Positions 33,484 through 42,079 of a stretch of DNA of 42,079 bases are shown one piece after another (within the stretch, counting starts at the first letter, position 1; each line of letters opens with the position of its first letter). Location: assembly GCA_045105475.1 (NCBI GenBank), contig JBGCDP010000259.1:1-42079 (forward strand), written 5' to 3'. Made by a program: the position numbers and the translations under genes. The DNA is from WTJY01 sp045105475 (GTDB taxonomy: Bacteria; Chloroflexota; Anaerolineae; Promineifilales; Promineifilaceae). Below the pieces are notes generated by a model, which saw nothing but the letters and a program-made list of their open reading frames with translations, did no database searches and was not told the origin of the DNA.

Positions 33484-36303
33484 TTAATCTAGATCGAGTA
33501 AATATTGCTCGTCTGTTAAAGGGGTGCCATCGGCCGCGCGTACGGCCAAACGCTGGCCTGTGCCAGGGTCATAAAGCCCGATAGCGATTTGCGCAACTGT
33601 GTCTACGGGCAGGGGAAGCGTTACTCTATCAGTAATCACTTCATCTGCGAGCCACAAGCCAGTTGGCTTAAGCGGTGGCTGATCAAGCTGCCCCACGATA
33701 TCACCGTCAGCATTTTTCAAATGGACAAACATGATTAGATTAGTGCCATCTGGCCGATTTGCTTGCCAGATGAGATCTAGCGTGACTTCATCAGCAATTG
33801 AAACGTCGATATGTTGCAATACGGCAATCGTGCCAAACTGATGCAACAGTGGATCGATATCAGCCGGGAGCGTGAACGTGCGGTCACGCTCTTCAATAGC
33901 AATTTGGCCGATCGGCTGGAAAACTTGTTGCTCATCGCTGGCACGCCCTAAGGCTAGCGGATATGTTCCGACAGGCATATCTACTGGAACAGTCCATGTT
34001 GGTGTGGTGCGGTAAACGTCGCCAGCACGCCAATCTTGCATCCCTACCGAGTATGGGACAATTGTTTCACCGATTTGAAGTAAAAACACATCTCCAGAAT
34101 GATTTTCAGTTGGAGGCTGCCACCAAACATTAAAACGAACGGTTTCCCCTTGTCCGATTGTCGTAGGCGGGGTCGAATACCCAGCAAAGGGGGCATCGGT
34201 TTTGTCTCCGTTTTCAACGGTGACAGAGGATTGTTTATTGGGCAATGGCGACTGGAACTGACCCATCAAGGCTGATGTTCCTTGGAACTGTCCATCTTCC
34301 CCAAAAACGCCTAATCTTGCCCCATTGGCATCAAAGACTTCCGCTTTTAATAGGTAGTCTGCCGGGGGCATATCGGCCGGGAATGTGAGCTTTTGAAAGA
34401 GACGTTCGCTCTTTTCAGCCAACCATTGTTTTGCAGGAAGCCCTGAATTCCCGACAAGAGACTCTTCATGTTTCAGCCAGACGTTTCCGTCTAGATCTTC
34501 CATTGTTAGTACCAGCTTGTAATCGGCCCCGGCCGTTGCGAGCCAATCTGTCTGGATAACTAGGCGGAACTTGTTCTCAGGGATTGTCAATGTCGTTGAA
34601 TTTAGAAAAAGGTGCTCACCAAAACGGACGGCTGTGTCCGCGACACTATCTTGGTTGCTGTGCAAGAGTTGATCAGGGATATTTGAGTAAAGCCATGCAC
34701 GGTCTAATCCGTTAAATTGGACAGTGTGGATGGGTACAAGATCGGCGGGGAATTGTTCAGCCAGCGGTGCAGTTGGGTTCGATTGCCAGCGGCCGGGATC
34801 AACCTGTTTAACTCCCAGTGGGATCACAATGAAGTCGTCTCGGCGAATGAGATTCACAGTCTGATCGTCGATTAGAAAGACTTCGCCGGGGTAAAAGAGG
34901 GCTGCGGCGGGAACGTTGGTTGTGAACAGCCGACGCTCGGCCGCATTCGGTTGATTGGCCGCATACGCTGCGGCCTGGCTAACACCTTCTCCCCAGCCTA
35001 GTGCCATTTGATTGACGCTCGCCCGTGGTCCGCCCGTCCATGCATTGGCTGCACTCAACGGAAACTGCCAAAACCACCCCATCCAGCCCAATTGCAGGAT
35101 CAAAAATAGCCAGACAAATTGCGGCCGGAAAACGGCCAGCGTCATGCCACCCAACATGGTCAGCACCATTGAAATCGGTAAGGCGTAGCGGACAAACTCA
35201 CGAGATGATATGGTGATTCCGACCCAAAATAGCAGGCAAAACAGCAGAAATGTCCCAACAAAAAGGCGGTCTTGCCGGCCAGGTTTGTATTGGTAGTAGA
35301 GCCAGCCGCTCAGCAGAATTCCGAGTGTCGCAAGGGGAGATTGCCGGATTAAAACGGCCAGCGGATAAAAATGTAGTCCAAGGTCAAAATCGGCCGACCC
35401 CATAAAAAAGATCGGGGAGCGTTTGCCCGTGATGCGAGTGCCATCGGCCAGAATAATATCGAAAACGGCCGAAGGATCAGCCCACAGCGCTGGGAGCAAA
35501 ATAATGCTGGCGATGATCAGCCCCAGTAGCCACCAGCCCAGCTGTCTGAAAATATTTAGAGTTGGGTCGCGTCTTGAAACGGCAACGGCCGTTTTTGCAA
35601 AGATAAGGAGCGGCACAATGCCAAGCAGAATTACTCCGGGAACTTTGTTTAGTATGGCGACGCTTGTAAAAACTCCAGCCAAAAACAAGCGGCGGCGATA
35701 CAAACCGCCATCGGTCAAAATAAGCAGCAGGGTGATTAGGATCGATGTGGCGAGAATGGCATCGACGTGCAACAGGCTTGAAAGTCCGGCTGACCAAGGA
35801 TCAAGCGCCAGTAGTGCGGACCCTGCCAAAGCAGTGGTCGGCCGAAACGTATCAGACAACAAATGGTAGATGAGCCAGATACCGGCCGACGTGGCGAGAA
35901 TGACCATGATCCGGCCGCCAGTTAAAAATGTGGCGAGGTGCTGATGTGCTTCACCCGAAATCGGATTGGTCCATGCAAGCTTTTGGATAAAGGCTAAATC
36001 TGTATAGGCGGACGAGTTGAATGCTAACGTGAGTTGAACACCAAGGGTGCCTAACCAGGTAGTAATGACGCCTGGATGACCAGCTTGAATCGTTCCGCCC
36101 CAATCGGCCGTGAGTAGGGCCTGACGCATGTTGACGCTACGATGGACCCACGCCAGCTCGTCAGGGGTGACATACCGGCCGCCCCAAATTGGGGTGATAG
36201 CACCTAATCGAGCGATGATGGCCAAAACAAAAAGTGCGGGCCCGGCAAACGCTGGTGAATTAATTAGCCGATTGGCCGATTTGTTGAACTGCTTAATTGT
36301 CAT
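33484..36303 (-). CDS. GT39-like membrane glycosyltransferase, second of tandem pair
   Basis: A 939-residue protein from the ATG at 36303 (GAGG three bases upstream); a TTG at 36312 gives three more residues. The N-terminal half has about ten membrane helices with the ArnT / protein-mannosyltransferase pattern. A first external loop bears the acidic pair in TPDELAWV (residues 46-53), followed by AGHPGVITTWLG. Such enzymes transfer a sugar from a polyprenyl-phosphate donor on the outer face. Residues from about 540 are soluble and beta-rich, apparently two immunoglobulin-like sandwiches, since the pattern VRF.V.W..P is repeated. It overlaps the upstream paralogue by 11 bases. Acceptor and donor cannot be read from the sequence. 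Confidence 0.85.
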   Translation of the reverse strand: MTIKQFNKSANRLINSPAFAGPALFVLAIIARLGAITPIWGGRYVTPDELAWVHRSVNMRQALLTADWGGTIQAGHPGVITTWLGTLGVQLTLAFNSSAYTDLAFIQKLAWTNPISGEAHQHLATFLTGGRIMVILATSAGIWLIYHLLSDTFRPTTALAGSALLALDPWSAGLSSLLHVDAILATSILITLLLILTDGGLYRRRLFLAGVFTSVAILNKVPGVILLGIVPLLIFAKTAVAVSRRDPTLNIFRQLGWWLLGLIIASIILLPALWADPSAVFDIILADGTRITGKRSPIFFMGSADFDLGLHFYPLAVLIRQSPLATLGILLSGWLYYQYKPGRQDRLFVGTFLLFCLLFWVGITISSREFVRYALPISMVLTMLGGMTLAVFRPQFVWLFLILQLGWMGWFWQFPLSAANAWTGGPRASVNQMALGWGEGVSQAAAYAANQPNAAERRLFTTNVPAAALFYPGEVFLIDDQTVNLIRRDDFIVIPLGVKQVDPGRWQSNPTAPLAEQFPADLVPIHTVQFNGLDRAWLYSNIPDQLLHSNQDSVADTAVRFGEHLFLNSTTLTIPENKFRLVIQTDWLATAGADYKLVLTMEDLDGNVWLKHEESLVGNSGLPAKQWLAEKSERLFQKLTFPADMPPADYLLKAEVFDANGARLGVFGEDGQFQGTSALMGQFQSPLPNKQSSVTVENGDKTDAPFAGYSTPPTTIGQGETVRFNVWWQPPTENHSGDVFLLQIGETIVPYSVGMQDWRAGDVYRTTPTWTVPVDMPVGTYPLALGRASDEQQVFQPIGQIAIEERDRTFTLPADIDPLLHQFGTIAVLQHIDVSIADEVTLDLIWQANRPDGTNLIMFVHLKNADGDIVGQLDQPPLKPTGLWLADEVITDRVTLPLPVDTVAQIAIGLYDPGTGQRLAVRAADGTPLTDEQYLLDLD

Positions 36304-39232
36304 CGGCCTCAATTATGATTTCGGCCTGATCGTTGGGCAAGCGCTCGCCAGAATTGTTAAGCACGGGGAGTCTTTGCCCTGTGGCTGGATTGTAGAATCC
36401 GATGGCTATCGTTGAAACGTCGGCCGGATCGAGGTTGCCCAGCGGAATTTCGGCCGTGAAGTCGACAACTTCATTCTGAATCGTTTGGCTGGTTGGCTTG
36501 CCTGGCTGCATGTCTTGTTGGGCCAGTATGTTGCCTGCCGCATCTTTTAAATGGATGAATATCGCGTAGTCAATTTGGTTTGGGCTGTTGGCCTGCCAAA
36601 CAATGCGCACGCTGTTTTGCTCAATTATTTTCGGTTCAACGACGACGAGTCTGAGCACATCGCCAAACATTAACCCACTACCAGAGGTTGGCACGTCGAC
36701 TGGAATGTCAAAGTTGCGTTCGCGAGTCTCAACGATCAGTGTGCCCAGATCAACCCCATTTAATCGGAGTAGCTGTTCCCCTGGCGTAAGGTCGGCCGGG
36801 ATCTGCCATCTGGCCCGAACGCGATAGATGAAGCCTTCTTGCCAATTGGTTGAATCGACCGGATAAATTAGCGATTGACGGCCGGTTTCGAGCAGAAGAT
36901 TAAAACCTTCGCCCAGAGATTCGTTTTGTTTTACCCAAACATCGGCCGTTATTGTTTCACCTTGGCCGATTGTGGCTGGTAGCTCTGCAATCGCTTTGAT
37001 TGTCGAATGGTCGATGGTGCTTTCAGGGATGGCGACGGGTGGTTGGGGGGCTGGCACGGTGACGGGGAAGGTGGCGAGTGTGGCGGTTGTGCCGATAAAT
37101 TCTTGGTCGTGGGTGATGCCGGAAAGGCTGCCGTCCGGCCGGAAGTGGCTAACGCGGACACTGTAGTCGCCGGGGGGCATGTCGCTGGCGAGCGGCAGGG
37201 TGTGGGTTGACAGGTAAGTGGTGTTTTGGGTCCAATTTCCGGCCGGAATCTCTTCAATGTTGATGAGTGGGTCTTCTCGTTGAATCCAGACGCTGTCAGC
37301 TGCATCTACAATGGTGAATTGCAAGATTCCACTTTCAGGTTGCTTGAGTGTCCAACGCAAAAGTAAATGAATATTGAAATCGTCGTGAGGCTTGATTGTG
37401 ACCGCCTCGATGAGGCGGAGGCTGTTGTTAAAAGTAAATCCAGTTGACGTATACCGTTTCAACCCTTTATTTAATTGCCATTGATCAAAATTTGAATAAA
37501 CCCACGCCCGATTCGATCCTCCGTACCGCTCGATGCTGACGATATGTTCGCCTTTCACAATGTGGCGCAAAATGTTTGATTGCTCTGATTCTGCATAGGG
37601 AGGCTCCCATAGTTCTCGGTTTAACTGCCTAAATTCAAGTGACAAAATCACTTCGTCTTCTGGTTTTACGAGCCATGCAGTTTGCGGAGTAAGCAGAAAA
37701 ACTAGGTCGGGATTTGAGACGAAGGGGGCGGTTGCCGGGACATTGTCCGTAAATATCGTCCTATTCTGATTCTTACCTAACCGATTGGCTGCCAAGCTTT
37801 GAGCACCTCCCCAGCCTGTTAGCATCAATGATGGGCCAGATTGGGGGCCACCTACGAAATAATTAATATGAGTGAAGGGGTCCTTGTGATAGAAAAAAAT
37901 GTTCCAGATGATAAGCGCCATCGATAAGATACTGAAGAATCTATACCCTTTGGTTTGTTTAAAGTAGCGGCTTGTCACCGCCTCGATTAGAAATTGAGCG
38001 AATGAGATTGCACCTATAAATGTGATGAGCAGGTAGATGGGTAAAGCATAGCGAGCGAACTCACGGTCGGAGACGAGCAACCCCATCCAAAAGAGCAGGC
38101 AGAATGCGCCGACGGCCGCCAGAAAAAAAGTCTGTTTCCGGTTATCTCTTGTGCGAAAATATCGGAACGTTGCAAAGATGAGGCCAAAGGTAATAAGCGC
38201 TCGCTGACGAAACAAAATAGTAAATGGATAAAATAGGATGGTTGGATTCTCTCTGACCCATCCCATGAAAAAAGTGGGGGCTGAAAAGCCGACTTCGCGT
38301 GCGCTAAGTACAAAAACGTTTTGGAAAACATAATTCAGATCAATGAAAATTATCGGTGCGAAAATTGCGAACGTTGCAAGAAGTCCAATTAAAAGTGCAA
38401 TCCCCTTAAGTAGGAGAAGGCGGCTTAGTCTTGCACGATTGGGTTGGGGGGCAAAGCCGTCCTCACTGAGGTTGGTCTCCGCACGACATAAAAACCACCA
38501 CTGCACAAACAAAATCGTTGGCACAATGGCTGTCAGCAGAAGCCCCGGTACTTTTGATAAAATTGCACCGGCCATCGTAACTCCAGCTAGGAGGTAGCGT
38601 TGTTGGCCGTAAAAAGCCAATTCATCATCTCGGCGTGGTAATACGAGAAGCAGTGTAAGCAAGCAAAACATCGCCAATAGCCCATCGACGTGCAAGATGT
38701 TGGTTAACCCGATAATCCACATGTCTGTTGTTAATAGCATGATCACGCCGAACGCGACTATCGGCTTTGTTCGTTGTTTGAGTAAGGCATAAACGGCCGT
38801 CCATAGCGCGGCCATTAGCAGGCTCAGGGTATTTCTGGCTGGCTGTAAAAATGGATGTAGCCGGGCCGAGAGTTCCCCCGTTTGCGGCAAATGCCAACTT
38901 TGTTGCAAGATCCAATCGATTTCGGGTTGAAGATCTGGCCGGAACCAAAGCTTAACTGTGGTCCCGATTGCGCCTATCCACATTGTGATAAAACCTGGAT
39001 GGGCCGATTGCACAAGGTTGGGCCAATCTTGTTCGATGAGGGCTTGGCGAAAGTGTATGCTTTGAATCACCCATGCGAACTCGTCAGGGGTGACGATTTC
39101 TTTTAGGGTGAAAAACAAAAAGTTGAGTAGTCCGACAAATAAGAAAACAAAGGCAGATGACTTGTTTTGGATCAAGGCTTTATAGGGTGAAGGATCAAGT
39201 TCTGGTAGTTTTGCTCTAAGAGTTTCTATCAT
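36293..39232 (-). CDS. GT39-like membrane glycosyltransferase, first of tandem pair
   Basis: A 979-residue paralogue of the downstream gene with the same plan. The acidic motif VTPDEFAWV (residues 47-55) is in the first external loop, followed by SAHPGFITMWIGAIG, many membrane helices to about residue 450, then a long external beta-rich region. Both proteins share the stretch GGPQSGPSLMLTGWGGAQS or its equivalent (GGPRASVNQMALGWGEGVS) and both end in a phrase equivalent to IAIGFYNPATGQRLPV. The shared C-terminal domain is thus part of the family, not a chance fusion. The start is ATG at 39232. The gene is 42 bases from the nucleotidyltransferase on the same strand, which may provide an activated sugar, an inference from position. 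Confidence 0.85.
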   Translation of the reverse strand: MIETLRAKLPELDPSPYKALIQNKSSAFVFLFVGLLNFLFFTLKEIVTPDEFAWVIQSIHFRQALIEQDWPNLVQSAHPGFITMWIGAIGTTVKLWFRPDLQPEIDWILQQSWHLPQTGELSARLHPFLQPARNTLSLLMAALWTAVYALLKQRTKPIVAFGVIMLLTTDMWIIGLTNILHVDGLLAMFCLLTLLLVLPRRDDELAFYGQQRYLLAGVTMAGAILSKVPGLLLTAIVPTILFVQWWFLCRAETNLSEDGFAPQPNRARLSRLLLLKGIALLIGLLATFAIFAPIIFIDLNYVFQNVFVLSAREVGFSAPTFFMGWVRENPTILFYPFTILFRQRALITFGLIFATFRYFRTRDNRKQTFFLAAVGAFCLLFWMGLLVSDREFARYALPIYLLITFIGAISFAQFLIEAVTSRYFKQTKGYRFFSILSMALIIWNIFFYHKDPFTHINYFVGGPQSGPSLMLTGWGGAQSLAANRLGKNQNRTIFTDNVPATAPFVSNPDLVFLLTPQTAWLVKPEDEVILSLEFRQLNRELWEPPYAESEQSNILRHIVKGEHIVSIERYGGSNRAWVYSNFDQWQLNKGLKRYTSTGFTFNNSLRLIEAVTIKPHDDFNIHLLLRWTLKQPESGILQFTIVDAADSVWIQREDPLINIEEIPAGNWTQNTTYLSTHTLPLASDMPPGDYSVRVSHFRPDGSLSGITHDQEFIGTTATLATFPVTVPAPQPPVAIPESTIDHSTIKAIAELPATIGQGETITADVWVKQNESLGEGFNLLLETGRQSLIYPVDSTNWQEGFIYRVRARWQIPADLTPGEQLLRLNGVDLGTLIVETRERNFDIPVDVPTSGSGLMFGDVLRLVVVEPKIIEQNSVRIVWQANSPNQIDYAIFIHLKDAAGNILAQQDMQPGKPTSQTIQNEVVDFTAEIPLGNLDPADVSTIAIGFYNPATGQRLPVLNNSGERLPNDQAEIIIEADDN

Positions 39233-39274
39233 TTATTGAATTTTACAGCAGGAGCTATTCGTTAGCTTTAGACC

Positions 39275-40081
39275 TTATCGATTGGCTCCTGATTCTCTGC
39301 CTTCAACCTGACTCCGCAAAATATCAATCTGATGTGGCTTATCCCCATCCATGGCAAGCTCTGCAAACGGCGTATAAACAAACCCCATCGGCCGGTCGTC
39401 TTCAAGCCTGCGCCCCGCAAGCGCAGCCGCATCTTCAACTGACATCCGGCCGGTCGCCAGCTTAAGCAGCGGCCACAGACCAACCGCCCATGCCATTGCC
39501 AATGGGTTTTTGCGAGCATTGATCATCTTTTTCCAAAGCGCTTCATTGGTTTTAAGGATGCGGGTGTTTGAGACAAAAATGTCAGCCCCAGCCAGTTTTT
39601 GCCCTGCAAAATTGGTAAAAGTCCGTTTCGCATCGGGGTAAGTTTGTTCCATGATTTCTGGTGTGACGGCCGCATAATATAAGATGTGATCAAGCGGTTG
39701 GCATTGACTCACCAAATCATCAATCATGTGGGGTTGCATATGGGGAATATCGCTTGAACAGCCGATAACCGGCACATGTTTTTGATGTTTGGCATAAACG
39801 TATTCAAGCCCTTTTAGCCCATTACTGACTAATCCACCTGTGTTGTGCAAAAACTTGATCGGGCTACCGATTTCAGCTTGAATCGTCTCTTGATCGGCCG
39901 GGTTGTCAATGCCGACGACAACCAGCTCATCAACTGATTGAGCCTGGTTTAGGGCATCGAGCACCCAAACAATCATCGGCCGGCCGTTGATGTCGATCAG
40001 CGCCTTTGGTTTGCCTTGGCTGTAAGTGTAAAGTGGATCCTCAGGTTGGGGTGTTCCCCCAGCGATTATAATTGCGTCCAT
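39275..40081 (-). CDS. MobA-like nucleotidyltransferase
   Basis: A 268-residue protein with the start of a nucleotide-diphospho-sugar transferase fold: MDAIIIAGGTP, then GKPKALIDINGRPMI, where the glycine-rich loop and lysines bind the nucleotide phosphates. CSSDIPHM supplies the metal-binding aspartate. It lacks the RMG motif of true MobA and MocA, so the substrate is open: sugar phosphate, alcohol phosphate or molybdopterin. It sits between GT39-like genes on its own strand and a divergent molybdopterin-domain gene, and either neighbour could be its partner. No membrane segment is evident. Confidence 0.8.
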   Translation of the reverse strand: MDAIIIAGGTPQPEDPLYTYSQGKPKALIDINGRPMIVWVLDALNQAQSVDELVVVGIDNPADQETIQAEIGSPIKFLHNTGGLVSNGLKGLEYVYAKHQKHVPVIGCSSDIPHMQPHMIDDLVSQCQPLDHILYYAAVTPEIMEQTYPDAKRTFTNFAGQKLAGADIFVSNTRILKTNEALWKKMINARKNPLAMAWAVGLWPLLKLATGRMSVEDAAALAGRRLEDDRPMGFVYTPFAELAMDGDKPHQIDILRSQVEGRESGANR

Positions 40082-40105
40082 AAAATTTAGGCCGCTTAGA
40101 TAGCG

Positions 40106-40161
40106 GATGTTAGATGTTAGAAGGCGTCTGCTTTAATATCTAGCACCGATCATCTAACATC
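40106..40161. repeat. Inverted repeat in divergent promoter region
   Basis: GATGTTAGATG (40106-40116) and CATCTAACATC (40151-40161) are exact inverse copies 34 bases apart. The arms themselves contain the direct repeat GATGTTAG. It lies in the 130-base space between the divergent nucleotidyltransferase and molybdopterin-domain genes. It could be a regulator site or a small mobile remnant. Confidence 0.55.
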
Positions 40162-40211
40162 TGTTATATTATCCACCACTCATCGAAAGAATCACTTTTT
40201 AATCGAACCCT

Positions 40212-41267
40212 ATGAAATTTGGTGCAGTCCCACTCAACCAAGCTGAAGGCAAAATATTAGGTCATAACATCGCGGGACCAGACGGCCGACGTGTGTTTCG
40301 CAAAGGGCGGCCGCTGTCTAGCAAAGATGTTGCAAAACTTGCAACGCTGGGTCGAGAATCGGTCTATGTGGCGGAGCCAGAGCCGGGGGATGTTGATGAA
40401 AATAGTGCCGCATTGCGTATCGCACTAGCCGCCGCAGGAACCCACGTGACCGTATCAAAACCGACGACCGGCCGAGCCAATCTTCATTCTGACACACTCG
40501 GTATTTTGCGCATCGATGAAGAGCGTTTAATGCAGGTTAATCTGCTCGATTCAGTTACGCTGGCTACCGTTGATATCAACAGTGTGGTGCGTCCGAAGCA
40601 AATGGTGGCGACCTTAAAAATGATCTCATATGGAGTTCCAGATAATGTTGTGCGCGAGGCCGAACGCATCAGCCAATCAGAAACGATTCTGCATGATCGG
40701 CCGTCTCCCATTGTGCGAGTCGATCCGCTTATGCGTAAAAAAGTTGGCATGATTTTATCCGGCTCTCCATCTTCTCAAGATCGAATTGTCAAAGGATTTG
40801 ATAAGGCGTTGCGTCAACGTTTGCAATCATGGGGTTCTGATATAGATTCGGTTAAATTTATTCCGCTAGAAGACGAGCATGGTGAGCGTGACTTAGCGGT
40901 TGAAATTACCCATCTTATAGAAGAGGGTATTGAGATGATTATTTTAGCGGGTGAGACGGCGATTATGGATCGACACGATATCGCTCCACGTGCGGTTGAA
41001 CGCAGTGGCGGCCGAGTGACGTGCTTTGGTGCACCGGTTGATCCTGGTAATTTGCTGATGCTGGCTCGCCATGACGAAACCGGCCGGAGTGTCCAAATTA
41101 TCGGTACGCCAGGGTGTGCTCGCTCACCAAAGAAGAATATTGTTGATTTAGTGATTCCTCGCATTCTTGCGGGTGATTATCTTACTAAAATGGATATCGT
41201 ACGCATGGGTATCGGTGGTATGCTCGATGATGTAAAAGAGCGCGGCCGGCCGCGGAAATTGAACTAA
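40212..41267 (+). CDS. Molybdopterin-binding (MoaB/MoeA-fold) domain protein
   Basis: A 351-residue soluble protein. The N-terminal part includes LNQAEGKILGHNI and a GRPLSSKDVAKLATLG segment similar to MoeA-type domains. The C-terminal part from about residue 185 (KKVGMILSGSPS, then MIILAGETAIMDRHDIAP, ending VQIIGTPGCARSPKKN) follows the MoCF-biosynthesis fold that binds molybdopterin. Full-length MoeA is longer, so this is a related, not identical, enzyme. Similar proteins occur beside MoxR-type ATPases in CO-dehydrogenase/xanthine-dehydrogenase gene clusters, and such an ATPase gene begins 13 bases downstream. No clear ribosome site precedes the ATG. Confidence 0.85.
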   Translation: MKFGAVPLNQAEGKILGHNIAGPDGRRVFRKGRPLSSKDVAKLATLGRESVYVAEPEPGDVDENSAALRIALAAAGTHVTVSKPTTGRANLHSDTLGILRIDEERLMQVNLLDSVTLATVDINSVVRPKQMVATLKMISYGVPDNVVREAERISQSETILHDRPSPIVRVDPLMRKKVGMILSGSPSSQDRIVKGFDKALRQRLQSWGSDIDSVKFIPLEDEHGERDLAVEITHLIEEGIEMIILAGETAIMDRHDIAPRAVERSGGRVTCFGAPVDPGNLLMLARHDETGRSVQIIGTPGCARSPKKNIVDLVIPRILAGDYLTKMDIVRMGIGGMLDDVKERGRPRKLN

Positions 41268-41279
41268 GACAGTTGCACT

Positions 41280-42079
41280 ATGACTTATAACTCGATCGAA
41301 GAATTACAAAAAGCACTACTTGACCAAGGCTATGTCGCTGAACGCAGTTTAGTAACGGCCGTTTATTTATCGATGAAGTTGGGTAAACCCCTCTTTTTAG
41401 AAGGAGAGCCAGGGGTAGGCAAAACGGAGATTGCGAAAGTGATCGCTAGCATGCTCGACACCAATCTAATTCGATTGCAATGCTATGAAGGGTTAGACGT
41501 GAGCCAAGCGGTCTACGAGTGGAACTATACCCGCCAGATTATGCATATTCGTACGATGGAAGCGCAAAATAAAACCTTCGATGAAGATGAGCTGTTTGGC
41601 GAAAAATTCTTGCTTCGTCGTCCGCTACTGCGAGCCATCGAAGAATCGGCCGAGCAGTCACAGGTTTTACTCATCGATGAAGTTGACCGTAGTGATGAAG
41701 AGTTTGAGGCGTTTCTGCTTGAGATCTTGTCAGATTTTCAGATTACAATCCCAGAGATTGGAACGATTAAAGCGGAAAACCGGCCGTTTGTGATTCTCAC
41801 ATCAAACCGGACGCGTGAGCTGCACGATGCCTTGAAACGTCGCTGTATCTATTTCTGGATCGATTACCCATCTTTCCAAAAGGAATTAGAAATTGTCACG
41901 ACGAAAGTGCCTGAAGCTTCAGCCGATTTGGCTCGCCAAGTGACCGCTTTTGTCCAAGAGCTACGCAATGAAGATTTGTATAAAGTTCCTGGCGTCGCAG
42001 AAAGCATCGACTGGGTAAGTGCTTTGGTTGCTCTTGATCAGCAGGCGTTAGATGAGTCGATTATTGAAGATACGCTGGG
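41280..42079 (+). CDS. MoxR/CoxD-like AAA+ ATPase, 3' end outside window
   Basis: An open frame from ATG 41280 to the right edge gives 266 codons with no stop. Walker A is GEPGVGKT (residues 42-49). LQCYEGLDVSQAVYEWNY is typical of the MoxR/CoxD branch. Walker B is LLIDEVDRSDEEF with Asp133 and Glu134, and sensor 1 and the arginine finger are in LTSNRTRELHDALKRRC. MoxR ATPases act as chaperones that insert metals or cofactors, often with a von Willebrand factor A partner encoded next door. CoxD serves the CO dehydrogenase copper-sulfur-molybdenum site. Together with the preceding gene this suggests a molybdoenzyme maturation operon continuing beyond the window. Confidence 0.9.
   Translation, partial: MTYNSIEELQKALLDQGYVAERSLVTAVYLSMKLGKPLFLEGEPGVGKTEIAKVIASMLDTNLIRLQCYEGLDVSQAVYEWNYTRQIMHIRTMEAQNKTFDEDELFGEKFLLRRPLLRAIEESAEQSQVLLIDEVDRSDEEFEAFLLEILSDFQITIPEIGTIKAENRPFVILTSNRTRELHDALKRRCIYFWIDYPSFQKELEIVTTKVPEASADLARQVTAFVQELRNEDLYKVPGVAESIDWVSALVALDQQALDESIIEDTL

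Noticed and set aside
33484..36312. TTG at 36312 as start of the second glycosyltransferase
   Set aside because: The ATG three codons later, with GAGG just upstream, is a better start.

Overview
The window is a bacterial chromosome segment, roughly 46-48% GC by eye, with dense genes, short spacers and Shine-Dalgarno-type starts (ATG, some GTG and TTG). No plasmid, phage, insertion-sequence, CRISPR, rRNA or tRNA feature was recognised. The gene families and complex I layout would suit a Chloroflexota-like bacterium, but that placement is an inference. The palindrome CGGCCG recurs far above chance, in the manner of a highly iterated palindrome.

Layout. (1) 1-13.5 kb: a small biosynthetic locus. 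A partial MFS transporter and an aldo/keto reductase flank a two-gene assembly line read on the minus strand. It consists of an NRPS (formyltransferase, degenerate condensation-like region, adenylation domain with an inserted luciferase-like monooxygenase, carrier protein) and a PKS (KS-AT-KR-DH-ACP-TE). (2) 13.4-14.0 kb: a 577-base divergent control region. (3) 14.0-24.0 kb: nuoA-H-J-K-L-M-M-N, the complete membrane arm of respiratory complex I with two NuoM paralogues and none of the peripheral-arm genes. (4) 24.1-26.8 kb: an Fo-only ATP synthase operon (atpI/Z-like, atpB, atpE, atpF fused to a delta C-terminal domain) closed by a strong terminator; no F1 genes are present. (5) 26.9-30.4 kb: an AIM24-family gene, then an envelope-lipid cluster (alkaline-phosphatase-superfamily enzyme, CDP-alcohol phosphatidyltransferase, Lgt-like protein). 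(6) 30.5-32.9 kb: an ABC exporter pair whose permease carries a SpoIIM-like C-terminal half. (7) 33.0-39.2 kb, minus strand: a YqaA/DedA-like membrane protein and two tandem GT39-like membrane glycosyltransferases. (8) 39.3-42.1 kb: a nucleotidyltransferase, a molybdopterin-binding-domain protein and a partial MoxR/CoxD-like AAA+ ATPase, possibly the start of a molybdoenzyme maturation operon.

How the parts work together. The membrane-embedded proton-translocating sectors of complex I and of ATP synthase sit side by side, while their soluble catalytic sectors are encoded elsewhere. The complex I cassette has a fourth antiporter-like subunit and a lengthened NuoL lateral helix, matching the previously described four-pump ('2M') type. 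Its second NuoM has leucine in place of the transmembrane-7 lysine. The assembly line is predicted to load N-formyl-glycine, oxidise it with the embedded monooxygenase, extend it once with a malonyl-type unit, reduce and possibly dehydrate it, and release it through the thioesterase.
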